Positions 23,560 to 36,858 are shown, counted from the first letter of the stretch. The stretch is DNA of 64,000 bases from Epiperipatus broadwayi (GCA_028023455.1 JAQFVV010006238.1:7512572-7576571), one strand, 5' to 3'. A program made the numbers and translations. The notes: generated by a model not told the origin, from the letters alone.

Positions 23560-24479
23560 TTTACAAAGAGGTGCAAAACGGGCCTTCCTATGAAACTGTT
23601 TTAGCTTTTAAGTATCAATTATTTACACAGCAAGAACTCCTCAGGCAAAGATTTAATCAATAAAGGATAACACTGTTTAACAAGAGTCAAGGGCAACTCA
23701 GCAAAAATAAACAGAATCTCATTACTCCCATAGTGTAAACGCATAAATATTAACTCTCCGCGAACATAAACTTGGTTTCCTGTACCACAAACACGATGTT
23801 TTTTACTTTAATTAAAACTAAACTTCTGACTGTGTGCATGCGTATATATATATATATCTCATAATATCAATATCATTATTTTAAACGTCTTGTGCAATTT
23901 AACTTAACGAACGGAAGAATAACTTATTCGACAACTAAAGATACTTTCTCAAAGTTTACGTCGACACTTCCAGTTTTCTACTTCCGCACATTTTTTATTA
24001 CATTTTAAATACTAATTCGATTTTGATTTTATATAACTAATTTATTAGTTATTTAATAGTCGAAAGTTTTTATTTTTATTAGAATCCGTACCATATTTCT
24101 AATGTCCATCAACTATTTATGTATTATTGGATTTATTTATGTAATTTTACACTAAATTAGCATAGTTCTAATATATAAGTAATTAATTAAGTAAACCATT
24201 CATTCCTTCAGACTACGAATAAATAATACTATCTAAAAAAATGTTTCTATCTATATTTGAATTGAGACGAGTAGTATTGAATGTGAATGCTTTTACATAC
24301 AAGTATGCAGACACACATTAACTGGTTTCTTATTTGTAAATTTAACTTTTAAAATACTGAACAGCGACCAATCTGTAACTGTATAACTTTTGTAATTATA
24401 GTATTATAACTTTTCCTTTTTTTTTTTAATTATACAGATTTAATTGCATGCCTCCCTTCTTCATTTAAAATACTGGGCT

Positions 24480-25585
24480 ATTCAAACAAGATAGCGATTG
24501 TAGGACTTATTTTCTTGATCTTTATTGCTGCATAATTCTTCATAGAACACTTCAATCCATTTCATGATGTCATCTTTCTTTTTTGCAATAGTTTCATTTT
24601 TTTTCTCATAGCAGAAGTATGTTGTCTATCAATTTTAAAATGTTTTTTGATACTTTTGAAGTTTTTATTCTCTTCTAATAACTTTTCTTGTTAATTTTCA
24701 ATTGTATTTTCTTATACTATTATTAATTCTTTTTTGTTCCCCTTTACAAATCTCTAGATATTCCTCGTCCTTCTTAATGCATCAGTTTTATATAATTTCA
24801 CATTCTTTCTTTTCTTCATAAATTATCTTATCTCAGTGGAAATTTTACTGGACAATTGCTGCTGTTTATACCAGATATCTTTAGTGCAATTCTTAATAGT
24901 GTAACAGGTATATTCCTATTGATTTCATTTAAATCTGAAACATCTTCAATAAAATCTTTTTAATATTTTAAAATTAGGTGCCTAATTCTAATTTCAATTC
25001 ATTGGAATGTTTCTGAAGGTTAGGAATATCAACTGTAAATACGGTCTTTCTTAATAGTTTTTGTCTGTTTAGTTTTGCATTAACATGTATCTTACATCTC
25101 ACTAATCAATGATCTCTTCCTATGTCAAATTTATTAAGAACATTACAATCTTAAAATACATATTTTCTATTAGTCAAAATATAACCCAATTCTATTGTAC
25201 CTTCATTTGAATGCTTCCATGATTCCTTCTGTTTAATATTTTCCTCAAAAAACGAATTCATAATATTTTTTCTACACACTCAACAAGTTTGTGTCCTCTC
25301 TCATTTCTATCACCACTTTCATCTTTCAATTGTTTACCAATTTTAATATTAAAGTCTTCCATGACAACTTTAAAATGTTGTTTGATCTAATCAAAATTTT
25401 TTTGTACATCTATGTAAAAATATTCTAATTCTTCATCACAATAAATGTTGTTCTTCCATTTTTTATTTATTATGAATCCTACTCCACTTGTACTTCCAAT
25501 ATTTGTGCCTTTATAGAAAAATACATGACCATTTTTTAAATCAATTTATTCACTTGTTCTTTTTCACCCCATTTATTTAATCACT
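24480..25585 (-). pseudogene. RTE-clade LINE endonuclease region, decayed
   Basis: On the minus strand, starting near 25500, frames read SGVGFIINKKWKN, then EELEYFYIDVQKNFD, then a GDFN-box relic (MEDFNIKIGKQLKDESGDRN), WKHSNEGTIELGYILTNRKY (the usual D of the final motif altered to G), FDIGRDH and VRCKI. These match the order of an apurinic-type endonuclease domain of RTE retrotransposons. The linker toward the RT continues to about 24490 with KKDDIMKWIEVFYEELCSNK. Many stops and frameshifts make it dead. The RT domain itself is missing. The (GATA)n block begins right at its 5' side. Confidence 0.75.
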
Positions 25586-25593
25586 TATCTTAC

Positions 25594-26095
<502 letters not shown>

Positions 26096-26726
26096 GGTAT
26101 TTATATATAAATAGACAGACACAAAGATAGGTATGGGTGAATAACAGCTTTGCCATAGTAGTTTGCATTAGTGTACAAAATAAATTGTATCCAAGTGGAA
26201 AACAGACTTTATTTTGCTTAACTCTTAATTAAAGATTGCAAATTATGTAAAACCACAATCAAACTAATGAACATGAATACTGTTTGGATTATGGAAGATA
26301 ACTGTAGCAAAACTATAAAGCTGAGGCTTCTAAGCTTTCAACTGCATAGTGCTTGAAAGTATAAAACACCCCAACTACTTGACATTTAAACAATCTTCTC
26401 TTCATGTAGGGAACACAACAATTTTCTTTGGAAATAAGAATGTGGGTATATTAAAATCATAAATGAAAATGCTTTCTTCATTAGTTGTTCTCAACAGCAG
26501 TGATTAGGAGACATTATGCTTTTATAATGCATACCTTTTATTGTAAATCTTGAACTTACATTGATTTTCCTCTTCAAGATCTTTTTATATGTAGAAGTTT
26601 TCTTAATAGTCTTTGGGAATATACATATGGAGATCAAACAGGGTGTCAACTTTTAGAATGAATGGATTGAAAGAACTTGTGCTATTTTATGATACCAAGG
26701 TAGAAAAAAATATTCCATTCATGCAA
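26096..26726. other. Unannotated DNA
   Basis: No gene or repeat family recognised. Confidence 0.45.
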
Positions 26727-26739
26727 AACAGAAATATCT

Positions 26740-26946
26740 CACTGATGAAGGCCACAAGCCAGAAACTAGTCTGCAAATATTGGATGAGTAGGCATTAGAT
26801 AGGGATTTTATGCACAAGTCTTTTGGCATCCATTGATTACTCTGGTTGGCACTGAATGGCACTACTATATGGAGAGAGTTTTGCATGTTTTAATAACAGT
26901 AATGTACTAGCATAAGAAATAGTTATCATGTGATGTTTAGTGGTTC
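26740..26946 (+). mobile_element. FB1 copy, truncated to one arm
   Basis: AACAGAAATATCT at 26727-26739 is repeated with one mismatch at 26947-26959. The insertion begins two bases before CTGATGA and runs through the GGC/GCC stem, GAAAC and the arm to the complete terminus (ATCATGTGATGTTTAGTGG at about 26925). It is a single arm, so the left side is 5' truncated while the right terminus is preserved. Confidence 0.8.
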
Positions 26947-27004
26947 AACAGAAGTATCTACTGAGTTTATTATCAATACTGAATTTAATGTAATTAGAAG
27001 GATT

Positions 27005-29085
27005 TGAATTCAGACTTTCAATCTCCCTACAGCTAATTAACATGACCACATATAATGTGAAAAATATAAATGACTTCCAATAAATGTATTTTATGCTGAA
27101 CCAGTTTTCATAAGTTGGTCCAGATCATCATCTCCCACACACAACATATATAATCCATGCCCAATTTATATTAAGATAGCAGATCTTCAAACTTTAATTG
27201 GTGAGCTTCAATATTTTTTATCCTCAACTCTTCAGATATTAATATTTATTGAAAATATGCTCAAAGCCCTAGTTAATACTAATAATAATGTTATACCCAT
27301 GTTGAATTTACATCACTTTGACTCCTCACATAAAGAACCTTTCACTATAAATATATACTTGTAATTAAATATTACATATTGCCCTGTGTTTTGCCCTTCT
27401 TGTAGTCAAATGGACATATTAGGGTCCTATACATAAGAGGCCAAAGTGACTTAATGTTATCATGGGTATGACAATAATATTGGCATCAATAATGGCTTTG
27501 AGAATTCCAAAATCAGATTTTCAATGGTATAGATGACTGAAGAGTTGGATGGTGGAGATGGATGACTGAAGAGTTGGATGGTGGAGAATAATGAAGTTCT
27601 GTCCATTAAAGCTTGAAGATGTGCTATCTTAATATAAACAGAGTACTGATTATATGATCACTAGATGGAGCTTTACCAATAGCTCCTAACAAGCTTTGTT
27701 TACATAAATGCCAAGAGAGATAGAATTTAATATCTCTTTCATTGCCTCCCACCTCCAGACCATGGTTTTGAGCTAGTTGGCTCACATCAGTGAAGGGATG
27801 GAAGACTAGAAACTATATCTAAATAGTAACTCTAAAATCAGCATTTATCAAACACGTTTCTATCAGTTTGAAAGCATGAAATTTCTTAGACATGCAATGT
27901 CTTCAAATCCAGCTTAACAAACTAGATAGCTATATGGGTCTGAAATCAGTTCAGTTTCACCATATAGTAAAAGCCTCTGCAATATATATCATTGCAAAAA
28001 CCTTCAAGGGTACATTTATGATAAACAAAACAAGTTATAAATTTTGTAACTTGCTTTTAGCTTGCATTTTATGATCACTAGATGGAGCTTTACCAATAGC
28101 TCCTAACAAGCTTTTGTTTACATAAATGCCAAGAGAGAGAGAATTCAATATCTCTTTCATTGTCTTCCACCTCCAGACCATGGTTTTGAGCTAGTTGGCT
28201 CACATCAGTGAAGGGTTGGAAGACTAGAAACTAGATCTAAAATACTAACTCTAAAATCAGCATTTATCAAACACATTTTTATCAGTTTGAAAGCATGAAA
28301 TTTCTCAGACACATAATGTCTTCAAATCCAGCTTACAAACTAAATAGCTATATGGGTCTGAAATCAGTTCAGTTTCACCATATAGATAATGAAAGAGATA
28401 TTGAATTTTATCTCTCAGTGTTTATATAAACAAAGCTTGTTAGGAGCTATTGGTAAAGCTCCAATTAGTGATCATAAAATGTAAGCTAAAAGCAAGTTAC
28501 AAAATTTATAACTTCTTTTGTTTATCATAAATGTATCCTTGAAGGTTTTTGCAATGATATATATTGCAGAGGCTTTTACTATATGGTGAAACTGAAGTTA
28601 TTTCAGACCCATATAGCTATCTAGTTTCTTACACTGGATTTGAAGACATTACGTGTCTGAGAAATTTCATGCTTTCAAACTGATAGAAATGTGTTTGATA
28701 AATGCTGATTTTAGAGTTAGTATTTGGATCTAGTTTCTAATCTTCCAACCCTTCATTGACGTGAGCCAACTAGCTTGAAGCCATGGTCTGAAGGTGGGAG
28801 ACAACAAAAGAGATATTGAATTTTATCTCTCTCGGCATTTATGTAAACAAAGCTTGTAAGGAGCTATTGGTAAAGCTCTATCTAGTGATCATAAAACGCA
28901 AGCTAAAAGCAAGTTACTGACATTTATAACTTGTTTTGTTTATCATATATATATATATGGGGAGGATGATGATCCAGACCATGAGTGCTGGTTCCACGTG
29001 AAATACATTTATTGAAGGTCATTAATCTTTTTCACATGTATGTGTCATATGTATTGGCAGTGCAAATCTGATTTGTATTTAACAA
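27005..29085. mobile_element. Family G palindrome split by an FB2 insertion
   Basis: The left arm (27005-27330) holds ATTCAGACTTTC, AATAAATGTATTTTATGC, GGTCCAGATCATCATCTCCC and TATTAAGATAGC in that order. The right arm has the inverse of the inner part at 27420-27650 and of the outer part at 28956-29085, with FB2 sitting between the two. Inverted pairs include GGTTATACCCATG-like and CACTTTG blocks around a centre near 27380. A 29-bp tandem duplication (27532-27560, 27561-27587) lies inside the right arm. Single arms of this family occur at 31.2, 33.5 and 63.5 kb. Confidence 0.7.
27651..28955. mobile_element. FB2 long palindrome, nested in family G
   Basis: Built from two modules. Module A (27651-27970) starts GATCACTAGATGGAGC and ends CACCATATAG; module B (27971-28072) starts TAAAAGCCTCTGC and ends TGCATTTTAT. 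The left half is A-B-A (the second A is 28073-28385). The right half is the inverse: a partial A, then B, A and a B end. The inner junction is at about 28386. Over 500 bases could pair on either side. Module A contains a degraded GTGAAGGGTTGG - GAAAC hairpin and the CCCATATAGCTAT and TCTGAAATCAGTTCAG blocks that FB1 and FB3 also share. Non-coding. Confidence 0.75.
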
Positions 29086-29359
29086 TGATTACAAAGATTT
29101 TTTAAAGGATTTTTTTGCATGAAGGCTTTTATGTTAATAAATTGAAAGATTAAAGAAAGTATTACTTTTATAAAACTTCTATTTGTGATTACTAAAGCAA
29201 AAGTTTGTGTTAAATGCTTTGAAACATAATAAAATTAGCCACTATTGTTCAAAAATGTAGTCACTTGAGTATGTATGTCAGACATATCTTTAAAAAATAC
29301 TTTGCCATTTAATGATACTATATTTATTATGACATTATTTACAGATATACCCTGAAATC

Positions 29360-29408
29360 TGTTTTTTATAACTCGTTTGTATCTTTGTTTTTTATAACTC
29401 GTTTGTAT
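29360..29408. repeat. 26-bp tandem duplication
   Basis: TGTTTTTTATAACTCGTTTG plus TAT recurs 26 bases later without a mismatch. Confidence 0.85.
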
Positions 29409-29589
29409 TTTCTTAAAGAATTTTTTATCATTCATCGACTAAGTACATAATTGGACCAAATTCACTGTATGCAAATATTTTATAAAAAAAGTTGATTGCT
29501 TTAGTCCAGTGGTCCTGGAGCATAAACTCCTCATATCAATTCAGGCTATCATTTCCAGCACTCGAACTTCATATGAACTAATCAATAAA

Positions 29590-29593
<4 letters not shown>

Positions 29594-29684
<91 letters not shown>
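29594..29684. repeat. (TA)n microsatellite
   Basis: About 90 bases of uninterrupted TA. Confidence 0.97.
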
Positions 29685-29687
<3 letters not shown>

Positions 29688-29925
29688 ATTGATAACGTCT
29701 TATAAAGAAGTTTGTTGATGAGCTTTTCATTTTATTTATTTAGCAAAATAATATATTTAATTATTTTACCATGAACTAGATTTCTTCAAAACTCTGCTTA
29801 GGTCTAATGTTAGCCACTGCTGGAAGCTATGGAAAAAATATAGATTTTAAAACTTTTCTAAAATTGGTATGAGTTAAATTATATAAAAGTAATTGAATAG
29901 TTTATCACTGAGAAACTCATATTAT

Positions 29926-30308
29926 TAAAACAAACAAAACTCTCTATAAAGTAGTGCCACTCAGTGCAAGCCAGAGTAATCAATGGATGTCAGAAGGCTT
30001 GTGCATAAAATCCCTATCTAGTGTCTACTCATCCAATATCGCCAGACTAGTTTCTAGCTTGTGGCTTTCATCAGTGAGAAGCCTTGGATCTGAGAGCACT
30101 GCACCTAGATCTTAGGATTTAACACAGCCCTCCAGCAGTCACCTTTTATCTTTCCTTAACTACAAAGCTATGAAAACCCTAAGCCTTCTGAAATCCATTG
30201 ATTACTCTGGCTTGTACTCAGTGGCATTATTGTATGGAGAGTTTTGCCTGTTTTAATAACAGTTATAAGCAAGCATAAGAAATGGTGATCATGTGATGTT
30301 TAGTGGTT
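29926..30308 (+). mobile_element. FB1 copy with 13-bp target duplication
   Basis: AAACTCATATTAT at 29913-29925 is perfectly repeated at 30309-30321. The left end begins inside the arm (AAACAAACAAAACTCTC), and the right end is the complete terminus (GATCATGTGATGTTTAGTGG). The CTGATGA signature is on the minus strand at about 30050-30074, where its stem is AGC/GCT instead of GGC/GCC, a paired change. The right arm lacks the signature because of an internal deletion near 30180. Confidence 0.85.
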
Positions 30309-30321
30309 AAACTCATATTAT

Positions 30322-31227
30322 GTTTGAAGGATTTTTATTTGTACGCGATTTATGGACCTTTAATTCTCAAATCAGGTACTGTATTATAGCACTAAACTAT
30401 ATAAGGTATAAATTTAAATAAAAATGCACCTTGATGCAACAACACGTGAATATAACTTTCAAGAAGATTTGAAGAACTGATAAAAGTTAACACATGAAAT
30501 CATTTTATTATTTCTTTTAAATAAAGAAAATCGTCATAAAGTCCTAATTTATTAAAATATTATAATCAGAGCTTCTGTTTTGCAGTTGCTTTTGCAAATA
30601 TATTTAATTTTTATTTTTTAAATTTTAACAACTTGAATACACGTGAATGAATAGTGTAAAAAAGCAATAATAAATTAAATGAAAATAAAATATTTTACTC
30701 TTTCGTGTGACCCTCAAAAAGTTTCAAGGTTTTTTAATTGAAATGATTACATTTTTAAAAGAATATTTCATTGATTTCTACAGTTAAATAAATTTAATTT
30801 CCTGGATTCATTTTTTTTGGTAAAGCAACTAATATTAAGTTTTCAAATATTAAAATCAAAAATAGAATTTTTTTTTATTACAAGTTGAATTATTTTAATC
30901 GACTTCCTTCTCAAAAACACAATTTTCTTAGTTTCTGCATTTTACCAAAAAAAAAAAAAAAAAAACTTTATTAATGTAGATTTTGTTAGTTTTCTTCCAT
31001 TATCACACTTCTGGCAATTTGCTTTTAGTTTATATTCTCTGATCAAACAGACTTACTAGAAATTTTTTTAAAATTTGAATTTCATGCATAAGTGAAAGTT
31101 ACAATTCAGTTTAATTACATACTGGAATTAAAATTGAAGATATGTTAATAAACTTACATTAATATCACCGTTTATTTGTTGCAAATATAAAATAAAAAAC
31201 ACAGAATTTTTTTTTATAATATATAGG
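30322..31227. other. AT-rich DNA, nothing recognised
   Basis: No family member, palindrome or reading frame recognised. Confidence 0.45.
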
Positions 31228-31642
31228 GTATATGAGCGCAGACTTTCTCAAGACCCACCACTCTCCACACTCTAACTCATAACACTGACACGCCCCAACA
31301 CATATATGTCAAAAATATATAATCACCAATATACGTATTTCATGCTAAACCAGCAATCATTGGTTAGTCCAGATTATCATCACCCATATATGCAATAAAT
31401 GCTCACATTTATATTAAGATAGCCAATTTTTATACTTTAATGGACAGGCTTCAATCCATTCCACACCCCAACTCTTCAACCGTCATTCCAATTGAAAATC
31501 TGTAATTTTTATACGTTATCACATATCTCAATGTATATACAGAAAAAATATTCCACATTTCAACTCTTCAACCGTCCATCCAATTGAAAATCTGTAATTT
31601 TTATACGTTATCACATATTTCAATGTATAATACAGGAAAAAT
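31228..31642 (+). repeat. Family G single arm with 92-bp tandem duplication
   Basis: Begins GGTATATGAGCGCAGACTTT and runs through ACCCACCACTCTCC, CATGCTAAACCAGCAATCAT, TCCAGATTATCATC and ATTAAGATAGCC, in the same order as the copies at 33.5 and 63.5 kb. The 3' part, TTCCACA--CAACTCTTCAACCG through GGAAAAATA, is duplicated head to tail (31459-31550 and 31551-31642). Confidence 0.75.
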
Positions 31643-31695
31643 ATATAATCAATTTCTGTAAATAAAATTAATTCAGCTATGATATATATATATAT

Positions 31696-32317
31696 TGGTA
31701 AATAAAATCAAGTCATAGATTCCTAACATAACTTGATAAGCTTATAATTATAAACTAAAATAATGAGTGTGTTAATAGCTCAAACAAGCTTTATTATTAA
31801 ATGCTGTGAGAGAAAGTATTTAAAATCTCTATCTAGAAATTTCCCCCCTTCCCAAACCTGTTTCAAGCTATTGTCTATCCTCATTATTTTAGTTTATAAT
31901 TACAAGCTTATCAAGTTAAGTCCAGTGATGCAACACTTGATTTTATTTACTATTATAATTTTGCTTTTGAGACTTAAGTGATGTTATATTGCTAAGGTTA
32001 TTAATATATGATGTGGCTGAAGATTTTCAAACCCATATAGCTATTTAAGTTAGATAACTGGATTTGAAGACATATAGGGATCTGAAATAGTTAAGTATTA
32101 GATAAATACTGGCTTTGAGGTGGTATTTTAGATTTAGTGTCTGAAATATCCTAGTGCCTCACTGACGATAGCCAGTAGCTTAAAACCAGTTTGGGAATAA
32201 GGATAATTTCTAGATAGAGATTTTAAATGCTTTCTCTTGCAGCTTGTAGCATTTATTGATAGCTTGTTAGAGCTAATTTAACAGTAAAGCTTGTTAAAGC
32301 TATTAGCATGCTCATTA

Positions 32318-32320
<3 letters not shown>
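31696..32320. mobile_element. FB3 palindromic element
   Basis: The left arm (31730-31875) contains AAGCTTTATTATTAAATGCT, AAAATCTCTATCTAGAAATT and TTTCAAGCT. The right arm (32175-32320) contains the inverse blocks AGCTTAAAACCAGTTTGGGA, ATTTCTAGATAGAGATTTTA and CATTTATTGATAGC. Between them are CCCATATAGCTAT and GGATTTGAAGACAT, also found in FB2. A decayed signature, CTGACGATAGCCAGTAGCTT then AAAAC, is at about 32162-32190. It lies between two TA-rich tracts, so target duplications cannot be resolved. Confidence 0.6.

Positions 32321-32321
<1 letters not shown>

Positions 32322-32390
<69 letters not shown>
32322..32390. repeat. (TA)n microsatellite
   Basis: About 69 bases of TA with a single interruption, directly abutting the right end of FB3. 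Confidence 0.95.
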
Positions 32391-32394
<4 letters not shown>

Positions 32395-32888
32395 GTCAAA
32401 GATTTTTCTACCTGCAACATTTCTGCCTTCAACAAATTTACATAACATTTGGTTACCAGTAAAATGTCACATGATTCTATCATGTGACACCAACTTACAT
32501 AATGCTGTTTCAGTAGCACACTAAAGCTCACAGTGGGTAGCAAAGCTGCAATAAGAAATATATATATTTTGCTCTATATACATCTAATATTACATATATC
32601 TGCTGCTTTTGAACATTCCCAATTATTATTAATAGTTAATATTTGATTTGCCTTGAGAATATTAAAAAGCCACTTTCAGTAAGGCTTTATTTGTATGTGA
32701 AAGAATTCAAATTTTTTTCTTGTTTATTGTCTTGACTAAACTTTTTTTCTATATAGTTGTTTGGGATCTAAAGCAAAGTAAAGCTCGATTTATTTGATTG
32801 ACAGATATATGAGCTTCTTATAAATTGAATTATTGTTTGTGTGACAATTGAAAAGACCTTTATTCAAACCATATATTTCTAATATTGC

Positions 32889-32921
<33 letters not shown>
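32889..32921. repeat. (TA)n(TG)n microsatellite
   Basis: Short TA stretch followed by ten TG units. Confidence 0.95.
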
Positions 32922-32934
32922 AATGTTAAAATGA

Positions 32935-33185
32935 AATTATTCAAGAATATAAAGGTGTGAGTTCAACTTCTAAGCAAATATTGTCACTGTGCATATAGGC
33001 CAGCCACACCTGAAGAAGAGTGGAGAATAATACTACTCGAAACGTTGTGTAATTACTAACTTGTATTGTCTATTTGTGTGTTATTACTAACAAGTTGTTT
33101 GTATTTGGAAATATTAAATAAAGTTTAAAAATTTCTGTACATTCAACATTCACTCATAAATGATGGAAATAGCCCAACATTTTTT
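32935..33185 (+). mobile_element. FB5-family copy
   Basis: Shows a B-box-like GAGTTCAACTTC, GTCACTGTGCATATAGGCCAG, CTGAAGAAGAGT (from 33014) with a loop and ACTCGAAACG, ATTAAATAAAGTT and the terminal GATGGAAATAGCCCAAC. The GAGT/ACTC stem abuts GAAAC. An A box was not found, so the tRNA head is partial. No target duplication identified. Confidence 0.65.
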
Positions 33186-33545
33186 TTTCACATTTTACTG
33201 ACGGCTGCTAATTCATGGCATATTAGTGCCAAAAGTGTAAATGACAATATTTATTTTTAGGTTAATTGCAAATATAGCCTTGAAGTGAATATTGTTAATG
33301 CATTCTTTACTATAATTTTATTTTGTTTAATATATTTACAAATTTCAAATCATCCACTATTAATAGTATATTAAACTTCTTAAATTGCTTGCTATTTTAA
33401 CGGAATACTCTATAATCTTTGCAGTAGCTGACTAATTGATAATCAGGAGTTACTAAAAATATGCTCTAAAAAATCACCCTTTTCTAGCTTTTCTCTATTA
33501 ATTTGTTCATTTTGATTTCTAATTTATATCTTCAACTTAATATTT

Positions 33546-33616
33546 AGGGTATATGAGCACAGACTTTCACACAATCCACCACTCACCACTCTATCTCATA
33601 TCACTGATCCACTTGA

Positions 33617-33654
<38 letters not shown>

Positions 33655-33945
33655 TGAAAAGATAAGTATTCACCAATACATGTATTTCATGCTAAACCAG
33701 CAATCATCAGTTGGTTCAGATTATCATCTCCACACATATATGCAACAAGTGCTCAGATATATATTAAGATAGCCAACCTTCATAGTTTAATGGACAAGCT
33801 TCAATCCACTCCACACTCTAACTTTTCAGCCATCCATCCAGTTGAAAATGTGATGATGGAATGCTCAAAGGTCACCCTGAGACTGAGATTCTTGTCACAG
33901 CCATGTTGACCTAAAGTCAATCTGACCTCTCATGTACATGACAAT
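33546..33945 (+). repeat. Family G single arm, long copy
   Basis: Same order of landmarks as at 31.2 kb, interrupted near its start by (CA)n(TA)n (33616-33654), and extending further 3' through TGATGATGGAATGCT, CACCCTGAGACTGAGATTC and CATGTTGACCTAAAGTCAA. The 3' extension is shared with the copy at 63.5 kb. Confidence 0.75.
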
Positions 33946-35164
33946 CTTCTTCAACTTAACAAATTTTAAATTTTAGTAATACTTTTTGTCAAAAGAAAAA
34001 GCCACTTAGAACCAAAAAAAAAAGCATTTGTGATTTTAAGCTTTTTTATTTTTAATTGGAGTTCCTTTTTCTGACAAATAATTTTGATTTATTTTATTGT
34101 TTTTTAAAATGCAATTAGACAAAGAATATTAATTTGAAAAGTATTTATTCTTTTTTTATTCTATTTGTAATTCTATATATAAGCACTTCTTAAATGTTTT
34201 GCCAGAAAAGATTAATTAACACATAAATTCAATGCTCTGTCATAGATAACCTCAAAGTAGCTGAGCATGCTTTCAACATTTGTGGTCATATTCATTCAAT
34301 TGCATGACTAGTCATATTTAAATATTCTTATGTAAATCTATCAATTGAAATATTTTGTATTCTTGATAATGCAAATATGGCAGTCCCTGCTGCTGAACAA
34401 GTAGCTATGAATCTGACCATATGGATTGAATACATGCTCAGGAACATAGAGATTCTATATGATAGAACAATGAAGTTATGTAATAATTAATTTTTTTCTG
34501 GCAAAATGGTTAAAAATGCTTATATATAGAATTAAAAAAAAACATTAAGTAAATATTTTTAACCTACTTTCATCAAAGAATGTAATTAAGTTGAGCTAAT
34601 TTTTTAAAATTTAATTTTTTATATTGGCATTAAAAACTTTTTCTATCACAACTACTCATAATATTAAATTTAAACATAACTATGAAAAAAAAAATAACAG
34701 AAAAAATAAACAGTTTACTTTTTATGTAAACTAGAAGATATGAATTTATCAGATGTTTTCATGATCATAAATTTAAATTCTTCTAAAAACATTATATAAT
34801 AGGAAAATTAAATTTATACTTATTAAATAATACAAAAATATTTTAAATGAATGATAACCCTAAAGCAATAAAATCATCTAAAGAAATTTTTCTACTTTAT
34901 AAATAAAGTAGACTAAGTGCTATCATTGTGTACACTTTAAAATCTGTAGTTTATTAACCTTTGATCGTAAGTCTTCATCTTTGATTAAAAACTCCTGAAA
35001 TTTAGTAGTAATAATAAAAAGTAATATATATATATATATATTACCATTCATTTAGAATGATTTATCTTAAAATTCCAATACAACAACTATTAAGCATAAT
35101 GTTTATTTTAATATTGTACAATTTACATTATAAATAATATTTTAATTTGCGAAGTGCCAATAGT
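33946..35164. other. AT-rich DNA, nothing recognised
   Basis: No repeat family or coding frame recognised; a short (TA)n lies at about 35024-35041. Confidence 0.45.
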
Positions 35165-35422
35165 TAAAAATTGAAATGAATCGAGATACTGCAAATCTCC
35201 AGTGCTTGTTACAATACTTAACTGACAGTCAATCAGATATGACTGGCTTAAATATATAGAAAGAGTAGAGAAAAGGATGGCCTCCCTTTTCTTGTAAAAT
35301 CTTTGTTGTGTGTTTAGGTTTGGATGTCATTTTCAACAGCTATCCATGCCATCTGATTGGCTGTCAGTTAAGTATTGTAACAAGTGCTGGAGATTTGCAG
35401 TATCTTGATTTATTTCAATTTT
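35165..35422. mobile_element. MITE-like element with about 70-bp inverted ends
   Basis: AAAAATTGAAATGAATCGAG at the left, continuing through TACTGCAAATCTCCAG, GCTTGTTACAATACTTAACT and CAGTCAATCAGAT, is mirrored at the right end with few differences (starting from ATCTGATTGGCTGTCAG at about 35356). The centre of about 110 bases is unique. Non-coding; target duplication unclear. Confidence 0.7.
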
Positions 35423-36479
35423 CATTATAGTAAGAAATTCAATTACTACTACCATTCTAAGATATTTCAGAACTGGATTTACTTTAAATATAGATAGAAT
35501 ATATTAATAATTTCTTATATTCAATAATTAATGCACTTAATTATTCAATTTTTAATTATTTTTACTTTTGTAATTTAGGTTTATTATACTGCTAATTTAA
35601 AAAAGTGAATATTTAAAATTTAAAATTTTTATAAAACCATTTTTAAAATGTATATTCTGATTTTCAAAAATACAATTTTAAAAATATTATATATATATAT
35701 ATAACAAATATAGTAAAAAATTATGTCTGAATGTTTATTTTTAAATGCATTCAAAATTTTGTTTTTCAAATAATTGTTATTTGACTGATTTTTTTTATCT
35801 ATTGACAAATAAAAAGTGTATCCACTTTCTTTGATATCTAAGATCTTATGGGAATCATAAATTAGATAGATATATTTATTAGAGTGAATGACAATTTGTT
35901 GGAATTTTTTACACTTCCACATTGAATTCTCAAGACAGTAAAAATTTATACTTTTTCATAGTCTTATAAACAAGCAATCCAAGTTAAAATATACACATAT
36001 CTAATTATATAATGCTAATGATATTTAATAATTGAAATAATAAACTTCCTCTTATTAAAATGATATATTAATTTAATACTCTTTCCATCAAAATAATTCA
36101 TATTCCAGATAAAAAATAAATTTATTTTCACTGATCATTCTTTATCTTTAGTTTAGACAAAGTTATTTCTTAGGGATGAGCATCAAGTTAGCGGAGATAT
36201 CTACTCTGCCCTATTCAAATTAGCTAGTAGTTTGAATTCTCAAGGCAGAGCTAAATAAAAGTGATTTGCTTATCTGCAATACAGATTACATTTATGTGAG
36301 AAAGAATTGCATTAATGTATCTAGTTTGTTATGAAAATATGTACATATCTAATTGCTCACATATATGTATATAATTGATTTTACATAAAAGTAGATGGTT
36401 CACAGATGTAAATCATAATGATTGAGGCTCAAACTTATCAACACCAGGAATCTTCAATATGATGTCAAATTTTATACCT

Positions 36480-36688
36480 TTTATTTAAAGAAGTTATGTT
36501 GACAATAGATTGGAGATTCCTGAACAAGCTTTTTCAATAAATTGCAGAAGAGTAATCATTTAAAATTTCTATCTAGAAATATATCTATCCCCAAATTGTT
36601 TTCAAGCTGATTATTAGCATTCTCATTATATTACATTTGTAGTACAAGCTTATTAAATTAAGTCATATGATGTATGACTTGATTTTTT

Positions 36689-36745
<57 letters not shown>
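36480..36745 (+). repeat. FB3/FB4-related arm plus (TA)n
   Basis: A single arm with AACAAGCTTTTTCAATAAAT, AAATTTCTATCTAGAAATAT, TTTTCAAGCT and the end TACAAGCTTATTAAATTAAG followed by TCATATGATGTATGACTTG, matching the FB3 arm and the FB4 terminus. It ends in (TA)n at 36692-36745. Confidence 0.65.
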
Positions 36746-36750
<5 letters not shown>

Positions 36751-36858
36751 TCCTTTTGAATTTTAACACTTTCTTTTGTTTCATTTAATGAAAGTTTTAA
36801 AAATACTAGATTTTCACTTCTGTATAAAATCTTTATTTTATACTAAAATTCAATAAGT

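Noticed and set aside
26740-30308. CRISPR-like array from recurrent 25-40 bp blocks
   Set aside because: Repeats are parts of palindromic elements with irregular spacing and opposite orientations in animal DNA.
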